Origin: Metellina segmentata
Taxonomy: Eukaryota; Arthropoda; Arachnida; Araneae; Tetragnathidae
DNA length: 64,000 nt
Assembly (NCBI GenBank): GCA_947359465.1
Contig: OX375872.1
Coordinates: forward strand, 140,015,432 to 140,079,431
Reading direction: 5' to 3'
Shown here: in pieces, positions 44,645 through 55,834 of the stretch
Layout of the letters: every line of letters starts with the position of its first letter
How positions within the stretch are numbered: the first letter of the stretch is position 1
Made by a program: the position numbers and the translations under genes
Notes under the pieces: generated by a model
What the model was told of the DNA's origin: nothing
What the model saw: only the letters and a program-made list of their open reading frames with translations
The model's database searches: none

Positions 44645-44710
44645 ATATCAATACAGAATTTATTCTTTGTAATTTTTATCGGTGATGATGCTAAAAACGT
44701 ATTCCTAAAG

Positions 44711-45337
44711 CAAGCCAACTGACGTCACTTTCAGTATACATATAGCAAATACGTATCACCACAGAAACATAACAGTCACTTATATTTAGCTAAGCAAAAA
44801 ATGCCTCTTACAGATAATAATTTATATTTGAGCTGTGTTTGAATCACAGACATGAGGTGTAAGTAGACTGAACATTGCTATTGAGAGGAGCTATAAAAAG
44901 GGATCAATGTATCGACTTGTAGTCACGTGACTGCTCTGAAAAATTTAATTGGTTGGTCGACTTGCTTATTGCCTTCTTTGGTGATGTAACTTTTAATGAA
45001 AGGAACATTTAATGACAGGAGTTTGAATGCTCATTTCTATAGAGTGGCGAGAAAATTAAGTGAAATCGACAGACTACTACCATTTCGCGCGAACCGATTA
45101 GATGATGAATCAATGGATGGACGTCTTCTGTCCCGTCCACCAATCAGATGATGAATGTTCGTTTCCAACCGACAGAAAAAAAGTCTAAGGTCCACGTTAC
45201 AAATAGTTCTGGTCTACTCTCACTCTACTTTTATATTTCTATGGTTTGAATTTGCATAAGATACATTTTCTTACACGATAAATATAGGTGGAGATACGTA
45301 TCCTGTAAGTATTCTAATCCTGACGTCAGTTGACTTG
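44711..45337. mobile_element. TIR element holding repeat X (minus)
   Basis: Arms begin CAAGCCAACTGACGTCA on the left and, in reverse, CAAGTCAACTGACGTCA on the right; similarity continues for about 95 bp (TACGTATC and TATATTTA blocks). Between the arms, 44846-45247 is repeat X in inverted orientation, marked by AGGAGCTATAAAAAGG, TAGTCACGTGACTGC and ACCATAG near its end. X occurs elsewhere without these arms, so X may have inserted into the TIR element or been captured by it. Confidence 0.72.
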
Positions 45338-45737
45338 ATTTTGAATTACGACTGGGCTTATAACACGTCACTTTTGGTCACTTTTTTGTTCTTTTGTTAC
45401 TTTTTGACATTTTGTCACTTTTCTCCAGGTGTTTAACTTCTTAAATTCTACCTGAACAAGAACATATTTTAGTGCGTAGTTAAAAAAAAAAAATTCTCTA
45501 AAAAAAGTCCAATTTAATTTGAAAATGTTTAATTTTTTTGTGCTCATCTATTTATTCTTCGTGAAACAAAGGCAAATTTTTTAAAACTTGCCAGCAATTT
45601 CTGTCTGTATTTTTATTTGCCCCCAATGATAACCTTAGGCAAGGTTCCCACGGTCTTTGAAAATTCCTTGAATTTTTTTTCCTAACTCGAGCCCTTGAAA
45701 ATTACGGAACTTGGTGTGAAAGAGTGAATAATTAACT

Positions 45738-47450
45738 GATGTGAGATATTGGTCAGATCGGCAAGATAAAATCATTTGTGAACACTTAAAGACATTTTAT
45801 ATAGAATCTGGAACACCAGATATTTTATGCGATAAGATTTTGCCAGCTCTGAGTAAGTTATCGCTTCCAGAATCTTAACTGCTCATGATTGGCTCAGATG
45901 GGCCCAATGTAAACAAGTCAGTTTTTAAAAAGATCTCTCATTACTTACTCATTACTTTCCACCTGAAAAAAAGAACTAATTAACATTGGGGGCATGTAAT
46001 ATTCACACAGTACATAATGCTTCTCTTAAAGGTCTAAAAGAGCTTGGAGAAGGTGTGTCTGAACAAATTTTTTCTATTCACATTTTTTTAATCGGTGGCC
46101 TAAGCGTTGGTCAACATACAAACCAATTTAAGGAGACTTGAAACTTCCCACTCACTATTTCATCAAGCATTATTCAAGCATGTGGCTAAGCCTAAAGTCA
46201 GTTGCTGAAAGGTTGCTTGAACAGTGGATTGCAGTGCGGAAGTATTTCCTTGACTACATTCCAATAAAAAAGCCAAACATGATACAAAGACCAGGCTATA
46301 TGAAAATTGTACATTTACTTAGAAGAGAAACTATGAAGGTTGAGGTGATATTTGTCGTATCAAGAGCAAGTATACTTAATCATGCGACCGAATTTCTTCA
46401 GAAAGAAGAACTCCTAATACATAACCTTCACTCTAAACTTGAACTGTTGATAAGAACACTTTTGGGTAGGATCTACTAAGAAGAATTCATTCGAGATTTG
46501 AAGATGGATGAAATGGAAGATATATGTCATCAGTAACTTGCCTCAGGCTGATATTGTGACTGGAGATCAAATTTCTAAATCGCTACAGAATGTGAAAGAG
46601 ACGGAAAGGAATTTTTCTTTCTAAAGACTAGGAAGCATTACATTGCTAGTGTTAAATGTCTTTTGAAGAAGTCCTCCTTCAGTTTATCTCTCCTTAAAGG
46701 TTTATCCTGGCTTGGTCCTCTTGAGAGACTCAGTGGTGAGAGTGGTCAGTGGTATCAAAGCTAGAGATGGCTGCTCTGTCACTTTCTCATGGTAGTGCTG
46801 TTATTGAACGTGGCTTCTCAGGAAGAGCTTTGACTGGAGACAGCATCAATGTCAGAACGCATACTCAATGCATTGATGACAGTCAAAAGTAGCTTGGCAA
46901 ATTTTGCTAATCAACTTTATTTGGCACCGATCACATCAAAGCTAATGGATATGGGAAGGGTTGCATATAAAGCCTACTATGCCTATTTAGAAGATGTAAA
47001 ACGGAAGGCACAAGAAAAATTAGAAGGACTGGAAAGTAAAAGATAGACTGGAAGCAGAGAAAAAAATTTAAAGCAGCTGGCAAAGAAAAGAAAGGTGATA
47101 GAAGAACGAAATTAAAAAATTATGCGTAAGAAAGAGGATGAGGCGTTAGACAGTGCTTCAAAATTATTAAAGGAAGCCAATGATAGGCTCAAGAAGGTGA
47201 TAAAAAATAAAGATTTAAGGAAGTAGCACTTGCTCAGGCAATGATTAAAGGAGCGGCAAAAGTCTCAGATGATGCTGGTCAGCAAAGACAGACTTAAAAA
47301 CTGCACTTTCTTCTCTTGAGAAGAAAAAGACTAAATTAATTTCAGACTTTTTCAACAAAAAGAAAATCAGACATAATCTTTCAAAGAAAAGGAAAGATAT
47401 TCTTCAAGCTATGTCAAAAATGAACAACATATTTAAAAATCCTTATTACA
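45738..47450 (+). pseudogene. decayed hAT-like transposase (long form)
   Basis: Pieces in several frames match one hAT-like protein family in order: SDGPNVNKSVFKKI near 45895, NIHTVHNASLKGLKELGEGV near 46010, KLPTHYFIKHYSSMWLSLKS and ERLLEQW (frame from 46138), IVHLLRRETMKVEVIFVVS and ASIL before FLQKEELLIHNLHSKLE, then LSLSHGSAVIERGFSGRAL near 46800 (the hAT dimerisation region) and MSERILNALMTVKSSLANFA from 46849. Frameshifts and stops separate the pieces and the N-terminal part is missing. No clear hAT termini were found, though a CAGGGGT-type sequence lies in reverse near 47690. Confidence 0.8.
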
Positions 47451-47694
47451 AAGTGGTTTTTTTTTGTTAATATCGTTTCAAAATAATCTTTTTTTAAATG
47501 AAGAAAGTAAATATCCTTCCAAATAAAGAAAAGAAAATATAGGTGTGGCTGGGAGAATCCTTTTCTTTTTTCTATCTTTATGCTTGAATATATTTGGTAT
47601 TATTGTTATTTGTCACTCATTGTTACTTTTTTTGTTCGATTAGTCACTTTATCACATTTTTGCACCTTAAAACCTGTTGTAACCCCTGTTACGA

Positions 47695-47885
47695 TTTTAG
47701 CACTTTGCCGATAAAAATTCCTCTGAAGAAAGTCTGAATCGATTTTTTATAGTTGATTGGTCAACGCTAATTAGAATCACAGCCAAACGTTGCTAAAATG
47801 GCGATAAATGACATTATGAGGCAATCCCGATAAGTATCATGCGAAAGTATTTGGCAGCTAAAGTAAAATATTCGCAGTCCATCTA
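47695..47885 (+). repeat. repeat Y, copy 1
   Basis: Marked by TTTAGCACTTTGCCGATAAA, ATAGTTGATTGGTCAACGC and AAAATGGCGATAAATGACAT, CCCGATAAGTATCATGCGA. A second copy with the same order occurs at 52508-52895, split by a MITE. Nature unknown. Confidence 0.75.
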
Positions 47886-47926
47886 ATTTATTTTATTTCC
47901 CTTGAAATCTCGCATAGTCGGATACT

Positions 47927-48360
47927 AACCATAGAGGAATTATAAAATTGGAGAAAGCAGTGATAAACATTTTTATATGTCCAGGGTCACGTGGCTAAAC
48001 TTACTTGCAACGGTTACCTTTAAACTACTTTTGTCAGCTGGGTAGATCTGAACATTCATCATCTGATTGGTCCACGGGACGAAATAAGACTCCATCCATT
48101 GTATCATCATCTGATTTGTCCGCGTGAGAACTGTATACTTAGTCGATTTCACCAATTTTATCGCCCCTCTAGAACTGCTTGTTCAAACTCCTAACCTCTC
48201 ATTAGATGTTATGCTACCAAACAAGGTAAAAAGATGCCAAATCGGACAACCAAGTAAATTTTTGACACAGCAGTCACGTGACTACTAGTCGACATGTTGG
48301 TTCCATTTTTTGAAGCTCCTCTCAGTAGCAATGTTGAGTCGACTTCCATCTCACGTCTGT
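47927..48360 (+). repeat. repeat X, longest copy
   Basis: Begins ACCATAGAGGAATTATAAAA, has GGGTCACGTGGCTAAACTTA, ATCATCTGATTGGTCCACGG, TAGATGTTATGCTACC and CAGTCACGTGACTAC, ends ATCTCACGTCTGT. It is the reverse complement of 44846-45247 and matches the interrupted copy at 8473-9630. The two nearest copies flank the hAT-like pseudogene in inverted orientation. No TIR of its own and no coding. Confidence 0.78.
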
Positions 48361-48409
48361 TTTGCTAAACATAAAAACAGTGGTTGGTAAGGTGTTGGAT
48401 CGTCTAGGA

Positions 48410-48700
48410 ATTGTTACCTCGACTAGAGACCACTAATGTATTCTAAAATATTCTCTATTCTAATATCATCGGGATATTGATTTCTCGACTAGTCCGCTGA
48501 TATATTCTAACATATTCTCCCTCCCAATTTTATATTATCAGTAGCATCTAGTCGAGGCTGCCTCGACTAGATGCTACCGATACACAAAAATATCCCCCAT
48601 TCTCATATTACCGGAACATTGCTGCCTCGACTAGAGGCCACTGATTTATTCTAAAATATTCCCCAATCTGAGATTATCAGAATAGGCTAAGCAAAAACTT
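48410..48700. repeat. ~95-bp tandem repeat with CCTCGACTAGAGGCC
   Basis: About three units with GCCTCGACTAGAGGCCAC-type centres followed by tgatatattctaaaatattc and tattatcaga blocks. The hairpin at 48541-48577 lies in the middle. Confidence 0.8.
48541..48577. repeat. perfect inverted repeat, 17-bp arms, 3-nt loop
   Basis: GTAGCATCTAGTCGAGG, then CTG, then CCTCGACTAGATGCTAC. Arms are perfectly complementary; allowing one mismatch the pairing extends a further 5 bp outward. It lies where two units of the local repeat meet head to head. Confidence 0.95.
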
Positions 48701-48989
48701 CACAGTTATCGATAACTTGATATGAAATTCTCAAAGGCATTGTACTAACACGAATGGAAGTCACCCACAGAAATGATAAAGTGATAGGTTGGAGTGGTGA
48801 GCACTGAAGTAACAATGCGACACCAAGATCGACAAGGTCACAATATCAGAACCACTTTGAGTGCAGGCAGTTTATATTAAATTGATAACAAACTTCTTGC
48901 AGCACTTGGTAAACCAGGTAATGTATTTATTTTGGTGAAATCTATCTAACAGGCAACTCAGACCTATCTAGACGTTAAACTTTTCTCCT

Positions 48990-49460
48990 GATACTTCGTT
49001 CTCGGTATAGATTTATCTTATAGTCTTAAGAGTCAAATAAGAGTACTTCATCAAGCATTGCATGTATGTGTACTCGTTCCCTTTGTAAATATCGATAGTT
49101 TTGACGGATCGGAAATTTTGGAATTCTATGGGATTTTGTTTTCCTCTTTTGTCTTGTTTGTGTATGAGTGTTACCTTTTTAAAAATTTTTTGACAGATCG
49201 GAAGTTATAATGCTATGTGGAGGTTTTGGTTTAACCTTTTGTCTTAAAGCCATATTGCACTAGTAAGATATTTTGTAAGCATTTGGCTTGCTTGTGTAGC
49301 AATTCCCTTTGTAGATCTACGTATTTTTTCATATCGTAAATTTTAGTGCTATGTGTTTTTTTTTTTAATTTATTTTTTTAGTTTTAAGCCAAATTTATAT
49401 CAGTAAATAAATAAGATCTTTAACAAGTTTGTGTATCCGTTCCTTTTATAAATAGCGTAA
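48990..49460. repeat. ~140-bp tandem array, left part
   Basis: Units share TTTTGACGGATCGGAAATTT-like, TAGTGCTATGTGG-like, TTAACCTTTTGTCTTA-like and AGTAAATAAATAAGAT-like blocks, with starts near 49098, 49188 and 49329. The array resumes at 51262 after a large insertion and recurs at the right edge of the window (63845-64000). Confidence 0.85.
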
Positions 49461-49742
49461 GTGTTCCAAATATCGCCAACTCTAACTATTTCTCTGTATC
49501 GCAGCCTCCTGGGTTGGGAAATCAAGCTGGAAACTAAATAAACATCACTAGGAACTATTCTTTGGTTTCCAGAGATCATATACCTTTACTTATGTCAGTT
49601 TAAGTCAACTAGTAAAACTTCAAAAAGTTTCCCAAGAGAATTTTCAAGAGTGTTTTCCTAATATCGCCTACCCCTGGTCCTATTACCACCCACCAGGAGA
49701 AATTAGGAGCTACTATTAAAAACGAGTTGCTAGTAGAGCATA

Positions 49743-50944
49743 CACTGAAGGGCCAAAACTTTATGACCACCTACTCAATAACGCGTTGCGTCTCCTTTGG
49801 CCTGCAAAACAGATGTAACTCGCCTGGGCATAGATGCCACAAGTTCTTGGTACATGACTGGAGACAGGTTGTACCAAATGTCTAAGCAGCGGTCACGCAA
49901 AGTCGAGATATTCGGACATGGTGGTGTTTGAGCTCTGAGGTGCCGTTCCATGACACCCCAAATGTGCTCTATTATGGCGAGTTAGGTGGCCAGGACATTA
50001 AGTGGAATTCATCAGTATGCTCCTCGAACCATTCCAACTCAATCCGAGCCTTGTGACATGGGCCTGCTGTAAGATTCCATTTCCAGTTGGGAAGACAGAC
50101 ACCATGTAAGGGTGCAACTGATCCGCAATGATGTTCAGATAATTCGCAGCGTTCATGGTCTGCTCTACCACAACTACGGGTACCCGAGTCGCCCATGAGA
50201 CTGTTTCCCAAAGAATAATAGCGCCACCACCAGCCTGTGTATGACTTGCTGTACAAGAGGGGAGCAACTGTTCGCCTGGCAGACGGCGTACCCTGACTCG
50301 ACCATCGACGTGATTAATGAGAAATTGGGATTCATCTGACCAGGCAATTCTCTTCCACTCATCCATGGTCCAGTTTCGATGTTCCCGGGCCCACTGTAGG
50401 CGTAGTTGACGATGACGGTTGACCAGAGAGGCACACGAGTGGGACGTCTGCTGCACAGTCCCATATCCAACAGTGTCCGCTGAACTGTGTGTTCCGAAAC
50501 ACTTGCGCTTGAACCTGCATTGTATTGGGCTGTCAGCTGAGCCACTGTCTCGCGCCGATTTTGCTTTACCAAGCGGGACAGTCTCCGATATCCTTTTTCT
50601 TTGATGACGCGTGGACGACCAACACCTTGGCGTCTACTGCTGGTGTCACCGTCATTTATCCACTTTGCATAAATACTAACAACGGCAGATCGTGAACAAC
50701 CTACCAGTCGTGCAGTTTCGGTGATACTCGTTCCGAGTCTTCGGGCCATTACGATCTGCCCTCTATCAAATTCGCTTAGATCAGCAGCATTTCCCATCAC
50801 TCGCAAAAGTAAGTACAAGAATGTTTACTTACCTTTTCCAGCAGCAGTTAAATACCATTCTCACTCAATCACGTGCCCTCCACGTCATCCAGACGAGTTC
50901 ATTGAAAAATGTGGGGATGGTCATAATGTTTTGGCTCGTCAGTG
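49743..50944 (-). mobile_element. Tc1-like element T3, 1202 bp
   Basis: TIRs CACTGAAGGGCCAAAACTTT and, at the right in reverse, CACTGACGAGCCAAAACATT, followed on both by atgacca, with TA on each side (49741-49742, 50945-50946). It carries a Tc1 transposase on the minus strand. Confidence 0.94.
49775..50797 (-). pseudogene. Tc1 transposase, three frames, catalytic residues lost
   Basis: From [20 protein letters not shown] (ATG at 50795-50797, chosen over an upstream in-frame ATG because it matches the usual start) the protein runs through [20 protein letters not shown], a helix-turn-helix, and GRPRVIKEK into the catalytic part. The first Asp is in [17 protein letters not shown] after one frameshift. 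Around the second Asp a short deletion turns the expected QQDNA into QQAHV or AGPCHKARIELEWF in the next frame. In SPDLNPIEHIW the DLNP part is deleted: SWPPNSP ends and IEHIWGVMERHLRAQ restarts. The tail SMPRRVTSVLQAKGDATRY ends at 49775. Recently inactivated compared with T1. Confidence 0.92.
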
Positions 50945-51261
50945 TATATACCTACCTTTTGTGTTTAATGTACTATCAAGTCATATAAACGAAATTATGA
51001 TTTGGAAACACCTGGATATTCCCTGAATGGATTGGAAACAAAAAATACGTTGATCACAGCCTCAAATACTTCAGCTGCAATAGTGTTGTTGATATAACTG
51101 ATAGGAAACTTGCCGGTGGCGCTACGGGTGGCAAAACCCTAGACCGTCAAGGTAACTATTACATAAACTCATAGATGTCGCGCATAGTAGCTTGCAAACA
51201 CGTGTAGGCGATATTAAGCACAGGGGCGATATTAAGAACAAGGGCGATATTTGGAACCCTG

Positions 51262-51800
51262 ACTATATTGTTAGTTTTGACAACGGAAATTTTTGTATTA
51301 TAAGGGGTTTTGGATTATGTTTTGTCTTTGTGTCTTAGCTATATTTGTAAATATTTTTTGTTTTAACATATCAAATTTTAATAGCACGTGGAGTTTTTAA
51401 TTTAATAATTTGTCTTTGAACTAAATTCTATAAGATTACTTGATATTGTGTCTTGCTTCCGGCGCGGCATGGCCAAATATGGCCCTTACGCCATAAAACT
51501 CAACTAAACCAAACTGTATTAGTAAATAAATAAGACATTTTCAACAAGCATTAGCTAGTATCAGTTCCCTTAGTACATATTTTTTGTTTTGACAGAGGAA
51601 ATTTTGGTACTATGTGGGTTTTTTGGTTTAATCTTTTGTCTTAGAGTCACATTACATCAGTAAGTAAATAAGAGATGACACAATCATTGCTTGCTTGTGT
51701 ATCGGTTCCCTTTGTACATATTTTTTGTTTTGACAGATCGGAAATTTTAGTGCTATGTGGGGTTTCAGATTTAACCTTTTGTCTTAGAGCCGTATTGCAT
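51262..51800. repeat. ~140-bp tandem array, right part
   Basis: Resumes with TATTGTTAGTTTTGACAACG and continues with units near 51357, 51590 and 51727 (TTTGTTTTGACAGATCGGAA). A family-2 SINE fragment at 51425-51520 interrupts one unit. Confidence 0.85.
51425..51520 (+). mobile_element. SINE family 2, 3' fragment
   Basis: TTACTTGATATTGTGTCTTG, GGCGCGGCATGGCC, AAATATGGCCCTTACGCC and ATAAAACTC: the best-preserved tail of family 2. The head is absent. Confidence 0.78.
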
Positions 51801-51804
51801 TAGT

Positions 51805-52085
51805 AAATAATTAACCAACCCAAATAACTAAATTCATTGTATTTTAACACGAAACCGGCCCTGTGTTCCTTTTTCATTACACACAAACTTATCTTCAGGC
51901 CAAGCGATGTTTTATTTTGCATAATTTCAATATGTAACAAACTTATTTGTTTGTTACATTGTGCATTTGTTAATTTCAAAATAAACCCTACCAATAAATT
52001 AGTTTCGAGTTCATAAGAGCGAAAGAGCGAAGAACTAGTTTACATATTTATCTAATTCTACAACTCACGGTTTCCTTACATATGA
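51805..52085. other. no recognisable feature
   Basis: AT-rich; a short minus frame shows no similarity. Confidence 0.5.
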
Positions 52086-52087
52086 CT

Positions 52088-52333
52088 GGGGCACGATAGT
52101 CCAGTTGGAAGAGTGACGGATTAGCAACCGGAGAGTCGCGAGATCAAATCCAACCAAAGACCATCGTGTACAAAGGGGATGATGCACGTTAAATCTGTCG
52201 TGACTTCAAATGTCCTCGCGTTGGAAATTTAATGAATGGTGTGCCAGCTCAGGTGTGACCTCGTAATTTCATCGGAGTTCAATATTACGTGTTGTTGTCC
52301 TCGGATCTTTTCCTTCGGAACTACCTACCTACC
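52088..52333 (+). mobile_element. SINE family 1 body with second tRNA-type head
   Basis: The head GGGGCACGATAGTCCAGTTG has A-box-like AGTTGGAAGAGTGACGG and a mutated B box GATCAAATCC; it is unlike the head at 787, 15323 and 31086. The body (GCCAGCTCAGGTGTGACC, TTGTCCTCGGATCTTTTCC) is family 1, but the 3' end is cut short and passes directly to a CTACCTACCTACC tail. Confidence 0.82.
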
Positions 52334-52507
52334 ATACAAATAGCCTGTAAACTCAAAAACAGCCCGGCAATGAACGTATTAATTTACCGTTTAACGCATT
52401 TAAACTTTTCAAAGAGAGATATGTTTTGTCAAGCTGTGGCGGTAGTATTCAAGCGGCGAAACTTGTTTCCTGAACGTTGTCGTCACTAGACTTGTTTTTC
52501 GAATACG

Positions 52508-52895
52508 ATTTCAGCACTTTGCCAATAGAATCCCATTGAATCAATTCTTAATTGATTTTTGATAGTTGATTCGCCGATGTGTCAATTCGATTGACCCCCT
52601 GGTGGTTGTATCGACAAGGTATGTCATATTTAGCAGCACTGACCAAATATTGATAATACATCTCGACATTAAAGGAAACTAACGAGATCTAGATCTCGTC
52701 CTCATAAAAATGTCGACAGTTCTCTTGATGATGCGATCTCTCATCATAAGCAAAATTGGCCAGGACGAGATACCTCATCGAAACCACTTGCAGGACGAAA
52801 TGCAAACGTCGCCAAAACGGCGATAAATTACACTTTAAGGTACCCCGATAGATGTATCATACGAGAGCATTTGGGTAGAGGGAGTAATATCGTCG
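52508..52895 (+). repeat. repeat Y, copy 2, split by TTAA MITE copy 9
   Basis: Left part TTTCAGCACTTTGCCAATAG with ATAGTTGATTCGCCGATG; right part resumes at about 52800 with CAAACGTCGCCAAAACGGCG, ATAAATTACACT and CCCCGATAGATGTATCATACG. The uninterrupted copy at 47695-47885 shows the two parts were once joined. Confidence 0.78.
52595..52796. mobile_element. TTAA MITE copy 9, inside repeat Y
   Basis: Left flank TTGA (mutated TTAA) at 52591-52594, left end CCCCCTGGTGGTTGTATCG, internal cgagatct and gatgatgcgatctctcatc blocks, right end GAAACCACTTGCAGGAC. Comparison with repeat Y copy 1 shows it as an insertion. Confidence 0.8.
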
Positions 52896-53109
52896 CATCC
52901 GTTTGGTTTGTTGTTTTGCACCGAAAAACTCTCATGTTGTTTTTAATTTTCCAAAACAAGCGTCGAATTGTGTTAACAAGTTGAATGGTTTGCTTTTGCT
53001 GCTCTTCTTTGATTTTTTTTTGCCTCATGGATAAGCGTGATAAGACATTGTTATTAATCCCGATTGTCCGTTAATTAGAAAAACTCACTCATTTATCAGA
53101 GATGTCCTG

Positions 53110-54345
53110 ATATAAAAAGAACTTGCCTGTAATGTAACTGGATGGCCTTGTCAAACCACATGAAGAAATACCAAAACATTAGAGACAAGAAGCCGCGTTA
53201 GTGCGAATTAACAGAAAACTGTTTTCTACATTAAACCAAAGCATTCGAACCATTCACGTGAATGAAAATTAGTCCCGAACACTAATTTCAGGGTTGAGGG
53301 TTGCCTGTAAATTTTCAGAATGACCCTGTCAGCATCTTGAAGAAATTTCACATCACCAGTGAGATATTACATTAACATGGGATTTCAGAATTCCTAAAAA
53401 CAGTTATCTGAAATAAATCCAGATATTTCAACTTTTCACGCAAATGAAAATTAGTCACCAATAAATTATTTATATCAGGGTTGCCCGTAATTTTTCAGAA
53501 TGGCCCTATCGGCATCTTTGAGAAATTTCAAAACATAACTGATGAGAAATCACATAACGAGCAATTCCTAAATTCCAGTAAACGGTTTCCTAAAATATGC
53601 TCAGGCATTCCAACCATTCATGTGAATGACAATTGGTCAGCAATAAAAAATAATACCTGGGCAGCCCACAATTGTTCTGGATTGCTCAATCAACCTAAAC
53701 TTTAACAAATTCCAAAACATTAGCAACGAAAAATCACGTTAACACACAATTCCAGAATTCCACTAAACGATTTTCTAAAATAACCTAAGCATTCCAACAA
53801 TTCATGTGAATAAAAATATGAAAAACAGTCGACAATAAAAATCATTTCAGGGTTGTCTTTAATTTTTCTGGATATCAATCTCATCTTGAGGAAATTCTAA
53901 AATATTGGAGACAAAAATCATTTTAATGCACAATTTTTGAAAACGTTTTTCTAAACTAAACCATACATTCCAACCATTCACGTGAGCGAAAATTAGCCAT
54001 CAATTAAAACAATTTCAGGTTATTGCAATTTATCCGGATGGGTCTGTGAACCGCATCTTGAAGAAGTCCCATAACATTAACGACAGAAATCTCATTAACG
54101 CGCGATTCCAGGTGACAGTTTTCTAAAATAACACAGGCAATTCCAACCATTCAGGTGAATAAAAATTACTCACCAATAAAAATAATTTCAAGAATGCCCT
54201 GTCAACGTCTTGACGAAATTCCACGTCAACGACTGAGAAATCACATCAACGCCCTATTCCAGAATTTCAGAAAATTGTTTTCTAAAATAACCCAGGCATT
54301 CCAACCATTCACGTGAATGAAAATTAGTCACCGATTTTTTCCTCG
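53110..54345. repeat. ~180-bp degenerate tandem array
   Basis: Seven units with TTCACGTGAATGAAAATTAG at about 53255, 53437, 53620, 53803, 53978, 54150 and 54310 (steps 160-183). Other blocks: CAGGGTTGCCTGTAATTTTT, TCTTGAAGAAATTCCA-like, TTTTCTAAAATAACCCAGGC. Old but regular. Confidence 0.92.
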
Positions 54346-54349
54346 CTGT

Positions 54350-54640
54350 ACTTGAACTAAAATAAATGACAAAAAAGAAACCCGTCAAGAGCTGCCAAGT
54401 TTCCTCAGCGCGAACTCTTTTTTCCACCCTTTGTTTTTATCATTATTATTACTTTCTTTTAATCTCCACATCTCAGACCAATCTGCCAAACTCAGGGACG
54501 AAACAGCTGTTACAGGGAGAAACAAATTACGTAAGAAAATGCTCCCGACGTAAGCGAATTTTCAGTATTTCTTTTCGATGAAGGTCGAACTGGCGAATCA
54601 AGCGGTTCGTCAAACGCCGCTCGAATGCTTTTGCTGCGGT
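54350..54640. other. no recognisable feature
   Basis: Short spacer between two arrays; a 71-codon plus frame has no resemblance to known proteins. Confidence 0.45.
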
Positions 54641-55830
54641 GTCGTTCAAGACGGTAGTCAACCGACTGCCGGGTTTTGATCCAGACGCATGTGGCGATTC
54701 AGTCAATATTTGTTTACGGCGTTTGCTACTGTCTTGAGAGATGACGTTGCCCTCTCCTGTTCCGTGAAGTACAAGTTCAACGATTAGGTTGGTTTTTATT
54801 ATTTAGATATTTATATCACTCCTTGAAAATAAATAGTAAAAATCAAAAGGCATAGCAATCGACATGATTTTGATCACGCCGCTTGTGGTGATTCGGTTAA
54901 TATTTTTTTACGGCGTTTGTGTGTGTGTGTGTGTGTGTGGTGTCTTTAAAGATGACATCGCCCTCTCCAGTTTCGTGAAGTAAGAGTTCAACGATTTGGT
55001 TAGTTTTCTTTTATTTATGTTCATCTTCATCTTTTATTTCATTCATCTTTTCGTATTACACCTCGAAAACAAATAGGGCAAATCAAAATGACATTTTGCA
55101 TGAGAGCCAAAAAATTAAAAATCTCTATAAGCATACTTTACACTAGCATACTCTACAGTTTGAAATTTGTAAAAATAAATTATTTACTCCAACAATTAGT
55201 AGTCGACAGGATTTTGATCTTGCAACATGAGACGATTCAGTTTATATTTATTTGCGGCCTCTTGAAACATAACATCACTCTTCACAGTTGCGTTAAGTAC
55301 AAGTTCAATGTTTAGGTTAGTATTTGGATCACTCATGTAATTACATCGCACTGTTTCTAGAAAACTGATGCAATACGAAATAGTAAATTTTACAGAGGTG
55401 CCAAAATCTTGAAAATCTCTAAGCATACTTTACTTATCTATTTCAAAATTCTAGGAATTCATTAATTTATATTTTTGTGAACATATTGTAGACGGCAGGA
55501 GTTTTATATTCATTTAATATTTGTTTGGCGGCATTTATGGTCTCTTGAAAGATAACACCACTCTTTACAGTTTCGTAAAGCACAAGTTCAATGTTTAGGT
55601 TAGTATTTGTATTATTCATGTAATTACATATATCGCACCGTTTCTCTAGAATAATACGATACAGTAAATTTTACATGAGTTGCAAAATCTTTAAAATCTC
55701 TAGGCATACTTTACTTATCATTTTGAAATTAGTAAAAATGCCTTACTTTTATTAAAAATTAGTAATTTACAGGATTTTGCCTCATGTTAGCGATTCAGTT
55801 AACACTTGTTTGTGTACTCTGGTTTCATTC
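54640..55830. repeat. ~200-340-bp degenerate tandem array
   Basis: Units share GGCGATTCAGTCAATATTTG, CGTGAAGTACAAGTTCAACG and a aaaatctctaagcatactttac block, beginning near 54690, 54890, 55231, 55512 and 55788. A (GT)n microsatellite lies at about 54917-54940. Confidence 0.85.
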
Positions 55831-55834
55831 TTCA

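Larger units (their letters stand above)
49461..51260. mobile_element. candidate TIR element containing Tc1 T3
   Basis: GTGTTCCAAATATCGCC at 49461 faces its near reverse complement GGGCGATATTTGGAACCC ending about 51260. On the right the gggcgatatt motif is repeated three times. The outer flanks rejoin as one unit of the 140-bp array, supporting these as insertion boundaries. Without T3 the element is about 600 bp. No coding of its own; target duplication not resolved. Confidence 0.6.

Noticed and set aside
45426..45450. Left terminus of the hAT-like element (CAGGTGTTTAACTTC)
   Set aside because: Only a loose match to the reverse sequence near 47690; no 8-bp duplication, so not used as a boundary.
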